Below, piece after piece: positions 12,439 through 23,700 of a stretch of DNA of 64,000 nucleotides. Location: the NCBI RefSeq assembly GCF_011397635.1, contig NC_064759.1, forward strand, positions 14,714,428-14,778,427, in the 5' to 3' direction. Below the pieces are notes generated by a model. That model had not been told where the DNA came from, made no database searches, and saw only the letters and a list, made by a program, of their open reading frames with translations. The DNA is from Epinephelus fuscoguttatus (lineage: Eukaryota; Chordata; Actinopteri; Perciformes; Serranidae). Every line of letters begins with the position of its first letter. Position 1 is the stretch's first letter. The translations under genes were made by a program, and so were the position numbers.

Positions 12439-14796
12439 CTGTTTACACCTGGTATTAAATGGATAGTTCAGATCATTTAAAGTGGGGTTACATGGGGTAC
12501 TTATCCATAGTAAGTGTATTACATGCAGGAGACATACAGGAATTTACTGCTGCGGAGAGCCATCTAAAGTCACACCTGGAAAAAAAAATCAGTATTAATT
12601 AAATAAGTATGCTTTATTGAGAGTATTTTCAACACTTTACCTTTCCGTCAGAAAGCCATTTCGGCAGGGAAGCTGTTAATTGCTTCAGTTCCCCATCCAG
12701 TCACCAGACTGCATTGAGAAAAACAGTAATTTTAGCTTGCTGAATACAGGAGCCGCTGGTCTACAGCTGCTTCGTTCAGTTGGTTTGTGTTATTGTGTGT
12801 TGTTGGTGAATCAGAAATAATCATTTTAAACACAAAAGTCACATACAACAACACAAACAAAATAACTGTTCGACACAGAGATGGACCAGCAGCTTCTGTG
12901 TTTAGCAATGTTAAATCACAGTTTTTGTCAGTGGAGTTTGGCTTTTATGAGAGCCATAAGACAGCTTCATTTTCCCGTTAAAAATCACTGTCTGACATTA
13001 AGGTAAAGCAATGAAAATATTAAAACTATAGCATACAAGTGAAGGCCCTGATACACCAGGCCAACGGTCGGCCATTGGTCAAAGTTTGGCTGTGGCTGAG
13101 CATCTGCCACCCTCGTCGGTGTGGTGTGTCCTGCACTGTTGGCCCTCGTCGTTGTTAGTTGGCCTTTTTTCCACCAATTCAGCATATTGAATCAGAGTAC
13201 GCACAATGGAGCCTGTCAGAGAATAAAATCACTTTGACTAGCAGTTTATCTCCCTTCAGGAGAAGAGAAGTGGAAGTGAGGAAAGTAAACAAAGAGCTAA
13301 AGTCAAGAGGAAGTGAGGTCGAAACAAATTTGTCACGAGGTAAGATTGTTTTCCATCAGCCAGTGAGCTCTTAAGGCAGAAAGATTTCCTGATGGTTTTT
13401 GGTATTGTTCACTGGCACACGGTAAATATCCTTTGTTCTTTCACCATTGGATTATGTTAATAATGTGCTAAGTGGCTAACTAGCGTCAAGACAGTCTTCT
13501 GGTTTCCCGTTTTGAATGAGGATTACAGATGACCGCCATCTGCTGGTAAAGAGGGGTATGTCCTCTCACACAGATGCAGAACATTCAAGCTTGTTGGTCG
13601 TCAATTTGGTGTGTTCAAGAGTAATTTTTTGGCTGAGACACAACAACGAGATACAATGCAGCAGGGGGCTCTCATCGCTGCTAGTTCTTTGGGGTCAGTT
13701 TGGTGTGTCTGGGCAATAAAATATGTTTTTTTGTTTTTTTTTAAAGTGGGACCTTTTTTGGGTGGCTAAAATCTTTTGCTGCTAAACCTTCCAAAGTAGT
13801 CGTAGTAGATTTCTTAGCTTCCAGCTTGTTTCTCCAAACTGGGGGCGTGCCAACTTACATCGACTGTTGGTAATACACTGTCTATGGATAAGTACCCCAT
13901 ACAACCCCACTATCCCTTTAACATGCGTCCTCTGTGATCGGATCACAAGTGGACTGCCTAAAGTGCAAATGTAAATGCACCAAATGCATTCTCAATCAGT
14001 CCCTGGAGCAGCAAGCTGTGGCTGCTGTTTGGCACGACGTTGAAGGACTGTCTCCGTCAGCTGCTCTCCTCCTGCTGACCTGGCTCGTTAGCACAGGCCT
14101 CTCTACTTGTCGTATTTTGCTGCTTGGCCAGAAGCCCTGCAGAGGTGGTTAACACCTGGCTCTGAGCTGTTAATCTCACACCACTCACTCTCACACCAAC
14201 GTCAGCAGTATGATGCTAACAGTTAGCCCCATCATAGGGGTGCTGAGCTAATCAAGACGCTGCACGCAGCTCTACAATAAAATTAGATTTTAAGCGATCA
14301 GATTTGTGGTAAAGCTGTGGTGATTGGACAACATTACAAGGTTGTGCAGAATTCACAGGGACTGGCTAAATTTGCATTAATTGTTCCAATCACAACATCC
14401 TGGAGGGACTGCCCAATGTCTCAGACCACATTCAGAGGTAGTCTGGGTTGCATACAGTATGGCCACATTCTTTAAACTGTATGTATGCTAATGTGTCCTG
14501 GGCCACATTGAAGGACCACCTACTCAGCTGACGTCCTTCCTTATCTGACTCCCCACTCAATAAGTAAACTGTCTGTTGCTGTCGTCACACAGGTTAGATG
14601 CAGCGCTGCGGGACTGTCTCTGGAGCTGCTCCCCTCCCACTGAGTGTTTATTTGCATATAGAGCGTGGGAGTGAGATCTGATCACAAGTGGTCACTCGGG
14701 ACTCATGTGGAGACGTCAGGCGTGAACAGACAGACTCAGAGCCGTCCTCCTGTGATTGGATCACCCGAGACACATGTTAATACCAGGTGTAAACAG
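12439..14796. mobile_element. MITE-like DNA element (outer), split by a later insertion
   Basis: A 20-bp inverted repeat marks the ends: CTGTTTACACCTGGTATTAA at 12439-12458 and its exact reverse complement at 14777-14796. The similarity continues inward once the inner element is removed: CATGCGTCCTC with GATCGGATCAC on one side pairs with GTGATTGGATCAC and CACATG on the other. The outer element would be about 0.9 kb without the insertion. No transposase frame is visible, so it is non-autonomous. The superfamily was not determined. Confidence 0.75.
12459..13917. mobile_element. TTAA-flanked non-autonomous DNA element (inner)
   Basis: TTAA occurs on both sides (12455-12458 and 13918-13921), as expected for a piggyBac-type target duplication. 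The ends are imperfect inverted repeats. On the left, GTGGGGTTACATGGGG and TACTTATCCATAG are followed by AGTGTATTAC. On the right, the same blocks appear reversed as GGTAATACACT, CTATGGATAAGTACCCCAT and AACCCCAC. The 1.46-kb body has no long coding frame. It lies inside the outer element that spans 12439-14796. Confidence 0.7.
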
Positions 14797-15590
14797 ACTC
14801 TCTGTGTGCTCGCATCTTGAATTAAAGCCCAGTTTTGATCGAGAGAGAATGGGCAGCAGAGGTCAGATTTGATTTACTTCATTTATCAACTTAAGCCTAA
14901 TAACCACACTATAATATGTGGTGAAATGTCACCAGACTACTTGTTCTGATAACCTCCCTGTCTGTTCACATTGTGTACATTCCTTTGATGGGCAAAGCTG
15001 TCCAAATATCAATTCTTGCCCAACCAAAGCTACTTCCCTCGGACACTTATGGTGTTTAATGTGTATTTTACACAGTTCTAAATTAAATGCAGTCAGTGTT
15101 TGTGGGTATCACAAATAAACTTAATTATCCGACACATGAGTTAGAGGTGAGGTTACAAAATAAACTGGCCTTCACATTAATTAAAGAAGTGAAGATATAA
15201 GTCCCACCGGGCTGGATGTTTAGATGCATAACAGAGGAAATGCTGCCTTATGACACCAGGTAAAGTCCATTAATTTACCCTGTTGTTAGCACTTCCTGTT
15301 TGTTTACCCATGTGGATTGTAAATGTCATTGCCTTTATCTGCTATCTCAACAAAAATGGGTGAAAGGTCCCTCAGACTGGAATTTTCCCCAATTCTCTCC
15401 TCCTCAACGCGAACCAGATGTGTGCTCCCAGGGCTGTACCCTCTCCCCCCACCAACACCACCACCACCACCACCCCCACCTCCGTGGCTCCGTCTCCCCC
15501 TCACCCCCACCCGCCCTTTGTTCCCCCCTTCCTTAAAAATGCTGTGTCTGCGCGTCCCTCCCTCATATCGTCTCAGGCCTGACTTCAAGG
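14797..15590 (+). other. Intergenic region and 5' flank of the WAP-sushi gene
   Basis: No gene seen. A C-rich (CCA)n/(CCCCA)n low-complexity stretch lies at about 15438-15515, just upstream of the signal-peptide exon. The start codon context at 15591 is TCAAGGATGG, with A at -4 and G at -3. No clear TATA box was identified. Confidence 0.4.
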
Positions 15591-18500
15591 ATGGAGTGTG
15601 CACTGCTGCTGCTGTCCCTGTGGGCTCTGACTGGAGCGGTGTCCCCGCAGGCTCCAGGTAAGCCCTCTGACTCCATCCATCACTCACAGCTGGCAGAGCA
15701 CTGAGCCCTGCATGCACAATGAACGCAGCCGGGCTATCACTGAACACTCTGGACTTTACCCTGCATGCTTTGTTGCTGCGTAGATTGCATTTTAATATAA
15801 CAATGATCATGTGATCAGGGCTTAGATGCACTCAAGCATTATCTCTTTAATATGCAATGGGCTAATTAAGGGGGGGTGTGTGTAATATTGTTGGATGGTT
15901 GATTTTTATAGTGATTGCAAAGAATTAGAAAAGGTATTAGTTTGGATTGCCCAAACTTAGCAGCACTGAATGAGTCACTGTCATTTAAAGTTTGATTCTG
16001 TTGTTGTTTTAATTGTTAATTAATTGTGGCATCTATTTTTTTTATTTTTTATCATTGACACGTCTTTATATGTGACTCCAGGCTTCCATATCTCTGGTTT
16101 CATGTAGCTGTTTAGATTCCCAGTATCATAGGTGCTACATGTATGTTCTGTACACCATGTCTCCGTGCTGCTCTGGGGTGATCATGTGTACATTACCGCA
16201 GCACATGTGTGTTTATGGTCACATGGCTGTGGGCAGAGTGAATACAGTAGCACACATGTTTTCATTCTGAGAAATGAAAAGTGGGGAACCCTCTCTGACT
16301 CCCCCCTTCTCTCCCCCCAAAATGTTCTGGACATTGAGGGTGTGTCGATGTTGGCAGTGTTGCAGTGTATGTTAAGAGGAGGATGTGGGTGTGTGATGGA
16401 ATACATATGGAAAAGTGAGGGGAAGTGAGGAGGGGTTAAAGATTACTCCAAACTGATCCTGTGCAGATATGAATTAGATTTTGAGACAAAGTTACTCCGC
16501 TGAGAAAACACTCTCACTTTCTATAAAAAAAACAAGATTGACGGCTGAATGGCAAAGAGTAATAAAGCCTGCCATCTAAATACTCACTCATCTGGCAACC
16601 TGGGTGGCAAATGTTTGCCCGGCCACACACACTGAATTTACCTCCCCGAAAAAAACAGAAAACAAAGCAGACCTGGCAAACACAATCTCATTACCATCAT
16701 TAGTGTTTTTTTTTTTTCCTTTACGATGGGGGCCATGAATGGAGGAGAGGCAAACAAAGGGGCAATTACGGCAATGGTGTGATAGTGTGTGTGGCGTCAC
16801 AACAGGGTCGTGTCCAGAGAGACTTCTGGGAGAGGAGAGGAGGAGGACGTGTCCTCGGCCCTGCAAAGCTGACAGAGACTGTGGCAACAAGCGCCAGTGT
16901 CTGTGTGACGGCCAGTGTGGTCTCAGCTGTGTGGCTCCAGGTAACTATTTGTATGCATGTGTGCCCTCAGTTGTCACTGTGAACACCATTGTGGGCTAAG
17001 TCATTAAAAGTGTTTGTGTGTATACGCAGCTGTGCCAACATACATCTGTGTGAGTATGTGTGTGTGTGTGTGTGTTACTGGAAAATAAAAGCCTTGGTCA
17101 TGCACCAAATCGGGGCTGAAAATGTCAGCACAAGTTTTTTTATTATGCTTGTGCATTGTAAGAGAGAGAGAGAGAGAGAGCATCCAGTGTAGTTATACAA
17201 CCTCATTAGTGCCATTTTAATAATGATTTTAGCCCATTTGTCTTAGACAAGAAACAATCCGGCACATTCTGAGTTTCTCTCTCCTCTCTCTGGATCATCT
17301 CTCCTCTCCGCAGGTCGAACATGTCCCTGGCCTCTGCCCCCCACTGAAAACTCAGTGGCTCGCCTCCTCTCTCCCACTCACTCCTTTTCCGCCCTGCTCG
17401 AAGTGCGCTGCAAGCCGGGATTCACGTTGCCCAGTGGCTTGGATGCCACTATTCGCCGTTGTCAAGGTGACCGACAGTGGAGTGGGGACGAGCCCATCTG
17501 CACAGGTGGGTTTGAGTTCATCAGAAAAAAAAAATGTCTCTTTCTTTATTCATGTCAGGTTCCTTCATAACAAGTTCATTCATTCACAGGTAGTGAACAT
17601 CTGGAGGCATGTTGCCGTGGTATTTGTCTCAAGTTTAATCCTGTGTCTCTTATTCAACAGCAGACACGCTGCATGTGCACAGGTCATGTGCTCAGGTCAG
17701 GGATGAGGTCGAGGATTAAACCAAGCTGTGGTTGTTTTGTGTTTATGCAAGACGGTCAGACAAAGAGAGGGAGAGATTCAGGAATGAAACCCCTCTGTGA
17801 CTGTGTCGACTGAGACATTGCACAACTGGGACCTATTCTCCTCGTCACCATGGCAACCAGAGCTTTAGTTGTTCATAGTGGCTGTTGGAAGATTTGGACT
17901 GTTTGAACTCTTGATAAGTAGAGGAAAGATGAACACACCTGTGTGCGCGTGTGCATGTGCATGAAGATCATATAGATGCATACATATATATATAATTGTG
18001 TGTGTTTTATGTGACCCACAGCACATACATCTATATTTCTGTTTTCATATACATCTATGTAAAATTGTATATGTTCATTTTACAGGCCAAAGTTTGTGGT
18101 GTTACTTTATGTAGAGTACTCACAGACACAATTAGACTGTAAGGTGTTTCTGTTTTGGTATTCAAGAGGGGACAAAACAAACTACACTAAATATACTACA
18201 CAATACTGCAGTGTTGTAGTACTTCAGATCCAACTTAGTCTTGTTACCTCTTTTTAAAGGCCTCAGTCTAGCCTTGGACTCGGTGGCAGTGGAAATCTTG
18301 TGGTGGCACCAAAACCAAAAGCCATAGCTGAACTAAACTTTCAGGAGTTTGCTTGTGCTATTTAAGTATATAGAACAGTTGAAAACCACGTCAGCATGGA
18401 GACTTAAGAAATCACATATTCATTAGTTTCTTATTTCATAGTTAAAGTAACTAATTATCTGATTGGTATTGATCAGTGGTTCCCAATTGGTGGGTCCTGA

Positions 18501-20678
18501 TCCAAAAGTGGGTCCCAGGTTCATTCTGAATGGACCACCAGTGACTCATGAAGGTGTTCAGTTTGTGAATAAACACACTTTATTCTGAAGTGCAGTGAAT
18601 TTTCGGCACAAAGCCTTTACTTTGAAGTGCCGTTCCCTGCTGTACAGTCAGTGACTAATGGACAGCTACAAGAAAAAGAAAGCAAACTAGCTCAATGACA
18701 TGGCCAAACACAAGTATGACGCTGAATACATTAAACTGGGTGGACACTGAAGAAATGGACCCAATGGCAGGACCAGTTTGGAACCACTGGTATAGACAAA
18801 TACCAGCACAGTTAAGATTTTGAGTTACACAACAATCCTGTTTTAATGTGATAAGGACAAATATACAACTTTAATTTGAAGTGTACATTGATTGTAAGGA
18901 GCAAAACATTTATTGGAAACAAGCCATCTCAAGTTTAAGGGAGACTCGTGGGTACCCATAGAGCCAGTTCTCGTTCAGGTATCTTGAGGTGAGAGTTCAA
19001 GGGACCCTTTAAGCCCTGTTTCCACCAAACGCTTTCGGTTTGGTACCTTTGGAACCTGTCTGACATGGTACCTAGACCGTAGCGTTTCCACCACAAATGG
19101 TACCTTAAATGTGGGCAGGGTTGTTGTCACTCACTGTATCTCCTCATTAGCGGCAACACAGATGGAAGTCTGCATCTGTGTGCTAGGTACCCGAACAGAA
19201 GGTGGTGACCAAAAAATAAAACTGATAACATCCACAACTTTTTGCAGTGGAAATAGGAAAGAGGTGCACCGAACTGAACTGTATCGAACTGCTCCGTGGA
19301 AACAGGGCTTTTGAAAACTGCCACGCCTGTTGTTCCCTCGTCAAAATTTAGCCCAGATTTGGAGTATTATTTAGCCCCCTTCCTGACAAGCCATGCTGCT
19401 ATGGTTGGTACCAATGGATCCTCTAGATTGTCTAGTTTCAAAAAGTACCATTACCTTTGTAATAGCTTAAGAAATGAGTGTGCCCCAGCCCCTTAAAAAC
19501 AGTTACGTCAACCTCCAACTGTGAGGGGGCAGCAATTTTACAGCACCCCTGCTACCCCCCTTTGGAGGCGCCACTGGTCTTGGCCATAACTTGGTCTCAA
19601 TTTACAAAAACCAAAATTTTGCAGCCTTAAGTTGAGATGAATCACAACTTCATGAACACAGTGTCAATTAAAGGTCTAAAATAATTAATTCATGATAAGC
19701 TACATGTGTTTATTAACCCTATGTGTTCTAGAGGTCTTCTGAAATCTCTTAGTTGACCTTTGCTTGGTTTAAAGATGCACCTATGCAGGACATAACTGTG
19801 TAAGAACAGAGCTGTGAGCACATTTAAACAAACACATGAGCAGCTAAAGTCAATTCTTACGGGAAACACAAAGGACTTTCCAGTGAATACAAGTTAATTT
19901 ACAACCACAGAACCACTGTGCCCCGAGATAATCATGTGCTCTAAATATAGAACAAAAAGAGAAAAGATAAATCTGAATAAGTGGCTGACAAAAGGCAAAA
20001 TTTGTCCTACCGCTGTGCAGCTGTATTACTTCTACCGCTGTGCCATAAGGCTTCACAGCGGTACGTGCAGTAAAGCCATCAATACTTTTTAGTATCTCGA
20101 CACACCTCACCAACGTACAGCACCTGGAAATTTGCTTTTTTTGCTTACTGCTTGTGACGACCTGACAGCTGTGATAAAAACAAAACAAGTTCAGCTTTAA
20201 AGGTCTGCACGCACACACACACACACACCTGGAGCTACAGTAAACACGCTTTCTTAGGAATCCTCAACCCAGCTGGGTCCTGGTTTCACCCTCACGATTA
20301 TTTTATCTTTTCAAAGATGTGAAATAAGGATACGATTCTCAGCTCTCTCTCACACTCTCGTAGAGTATCCTCCTGCTGAGAGACAGGCAGAAGGTAGGTG
20401 GGTTTTAAACGTGTGAGAGCGTTTGTATTGTGTGTGTCCCTTGCATGTGTGTTAGAGTGTGAGTCGAGCTCCTTCATGCCTGTTGAGAGGCAGTGGGCGG
20501 CAGATCACTGTCAAAGTGGCACAGAGCTGCATGTACACAGTGTGAGTGTGAGCGGGTGTGAATGTGCATCTACTTGTGAGTGTGTTTATGGGAGAGAGGT
20601 AGATTTTTTCTGTATACATTAGATGTGTATGTGGTGGGGGGCGGATTGCACATGTGTTAGAGAGTTTCTGTGTGTGTG

Positions 20679-20730
<52 letters not shown>

Positions 20731-23700
20731 CGACAGATCACAGTCAGGAGAGTCAGAGAGCTCTTGCTCATGCTGCTCCAGGCCTTTCTGTTCCCTGCTC
20801 TCCTCTCCTCTGCTCCCTTCTCTCATCCTCTTTTCCTCTCATCTCTTTCTCCTCTCATCCTCTTCCATCTGAGGCCTCTGATAAGGTCTCGCTCTACAAT
20901 GGGAGCCAAGGACAAGCATGCAGCTCGGGGCTATTTAGTTTGTGGTGCGTGCATGCATCTGTGTGTTTGTGAGAGAAAAACAAGAGTAAAAACACAACCT
21001 TTTACATCTTTGGTCTCAATCAGAATGCTGTGTATTTAATGTTGTGTTTCATTCAAAATGACTGTTTTGTAATTTAAAAAAAAAAAGAATTTGATATACC
21101 TGCTTCGTAGCAGTTTGGTGCAGCAGCCTGTGTGGGTGGCAGCAGCAGAAGAGGCAGGAGAAGGGCGATATGTGAAAACAGAACTCAGCTTCGGGCTCTC
21201 ATCGGCAGCCAAACAGACTCGTAACTCTCCCTCTCCCATAGGTCCCTTTACATTCTTATATTAACGTTTCTCGCTTTCTGATACCTAAGACAGCCCTCAG
21301 GCAAGAGCTGTCTCTGCTTTTCAAAGCCGCGTTCAGCTCCAAAACCCCGCGCTTGATGCAGCTCGGGTCGCTCCAGCCTCTCTCCGAGCACCACTCTTGA
21401 TATTTATATTTCCACAAGCGTGAGGCACTCAAACTTCCAGGAATGAGCAGTGCCAGGTGTTATACAATCACAGATATATAGCTGTGAGCTCTGTGAGAGT
21501 TGTGGGGCGGCGTGTCACCTGCTCATCGAACTTTGATTTATTACCTAAGAAGGGTTATTTCAACTTAAATAGAACAAGACATTGAGTGAAACGCCTCTGT
21601 GGGTCACAAACGAAATAGAAACCCTGGTTAATACGAGTCAAATGAGGTAGCAGGATGGACGTGACTTCCTCTGTCCATCTGTTTTCCTTCCCTGCTACCT
21701 TCCGTCTTTACTTGCTAATGGTTGTCACCTGCAAACTCACATCTGCACCCATCAGTTACATACTGACTGACTGTCGACCAAAACATTAAAACTGACAGAT
21801 GACACGAACAATACTGACCATCTCGTCACTATGCTATGTTCTGCTTGGAAGCCTTTGGTCCTGGCATTCATGTGAATGCCACTTGAAGAACATTACTCAT
21901 CCAAAACCTCGATGGCAGTGCACCCCTCCCCAGCAGAACATGCACCATGCCTCAACATGACAAAGAGTGCAAGGCATCAACCTGGTCCTCAAATTCCCCA
22001 GATCCCAATCTGATCGAGCACCTGTGGGACATGCCAGTACAACCACCTCACAACTGACAGGTCTCAAAGGATCTGCTGCCAACACTCAGGTGCCAGACTC
22101 CACAGGACACCCTCAGAGGTCCTGTGTCCATGCCTTGACATGTCAGAGTCAAGTCTGATCCAAGGAAGCCCCATTGTGGATCGGGGGTAATGGTAGTCCC
22201 ATGAATGCTTGATCAGATTGGGATCTGGGGAATTTAGAGGCCAGGTTGATGCAAATCATGACATGGTTACTCTTTGTTGTGAGCAGTTTTATGTGGGAAC
22301 TATTTTCTTTCTACCTAACTACACCCGCTAATCATATCACTGTGCGGAAGGAAGAGTGCATCTACTCAGAGATGAAAGGCTCATGCTCATGACAGCATGA
22401 AATGTAAACATTAATGGCGTCCTCCTCGGCTGAGCTGTCACGTTAGCTAGCTCAGTGGTGCAAGGTGAGCTAGCAATAAATGCACGCTTCCTTCTGTGTG
22501 ATGATACAATTAGCTCGTGTAGTTCTGTAGAAAGAAAATAGTTCCTACATGAAACTGCTCACAACCCGGTCTGTGGATCATCTTGAGTAACCAGGTCATG
22601 ATTTCTAGAAAGAGACATTGCTGTTGAGTTTTTAAAAAGCATTTAGTGCCACGAGTCGAGTGCCATCTAGTTCCATTATATTAGAGGGAAGGCAGACATC
22701 TCTATGGCCGATATCTCCAACACTCAGCAGCTCACACCAAAACAATCTAGACTGATAAACAGCACTACAGGTAGAAGGAGAAATATATAATTTTGATTTT
22801 GGGGCAAACTGTCCCTTTAAAGTAAAGTGTTGCCTAGGTTTTATCACTGCAATAATTATTTATGGTGCTTTGGTTTGTGAGCAGAATTTTAGTGCAGTAG
22901 CTGGTTGAGGAGAACCATGAGTTGTAATCTATAACAATGAGTAATATTTTGTATGTTCATAGGGTTTGTATCTACAGTCTTAATCTGCAAAGTAAAAAGT
23001 AAGTGAGTAAAAACTACAGCATTTATATTTGAACTGTACGAGATGAAAGGGAAATGTAGAAGTATTAAGAAGCATAATTTGGATAAACTCAAGTTTAGTA
23101 CACCTAGTAAATATACTCAGGCTCACTCTGCTGCGAGGAGACTGAACTTCTCTGATGAAACATTACATAAAGGGACGGCTGCTCTGACTGTTTTTCTTCC
23201 AGCTTGGGTATTTTTTTCCTTCAATGCAGAAACTGTACTTGCAGTGGAGTATTTTTAAAGTGTGGTATTGGACCAGACATTAAAATATTTAACCTTCTGT
23301 TCTTCTTTGACCTTCAGTGACTCAGTCACCAGAAGAACCGTCCGTCCAAACCTGCCCTCTGCCTGAGGACATCATCAACACCTTCAGCATCCAGGGTGAC
23401 GCTACAGCCGGAACTTCCATCCGCTACAGCTGCCTGTCTGGGTAAGAGATGGGGGATGATGGGAGGTTGAGGTTGTGAGAGCGTAGGCAGAGGCTATGAA
23501 AACCTGAAATGATACGAAGGTAGAAATGGAGGAAGTGAGAAGACGGGGATGGAGTGTGAAGAAGAGGGAGGGAGCAGAGGGATGGCTTGATTACAGGAGA
23601 GCAGTGGTGGAAGAAATACTCAGATCCTTTAGTACCAAAGTGCCAATACAACAGTATGAATAGGTGCATTTTAAGCTTAAGTGGAAGCACAGAGGTATTA

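Larger units (their letters stand above)
17506..23317 (+). other. Long intron 3 of the WAP-sushi gene
   Basis: A 5.8-kb intron between CCP1 and CCP2. It is filled with repeats: two MITEs (18474-18789, 19011-19310), a (TG)n microsatellite, a Tc1-like fragment and a truncated foldback element, each listed separately. Introns 1 and 2 (15658-16805, 16941-17313) hold only (TG)n near 17057-17074 and (GA)n near 17161-17180. Confidence 0.6.

Noticed and set aside
15304-15831. 175-codon minus-strand frame
   Set aside because: It overlaps the signal-peptide exon of the WAP-sushi gene and runs through a (CCA)n tract that gives a poly-Gly stretch.
20623-21039. Open frames rich in Val-Cys repeats
   Set aside because: They translate the (TG)n microsatellite.
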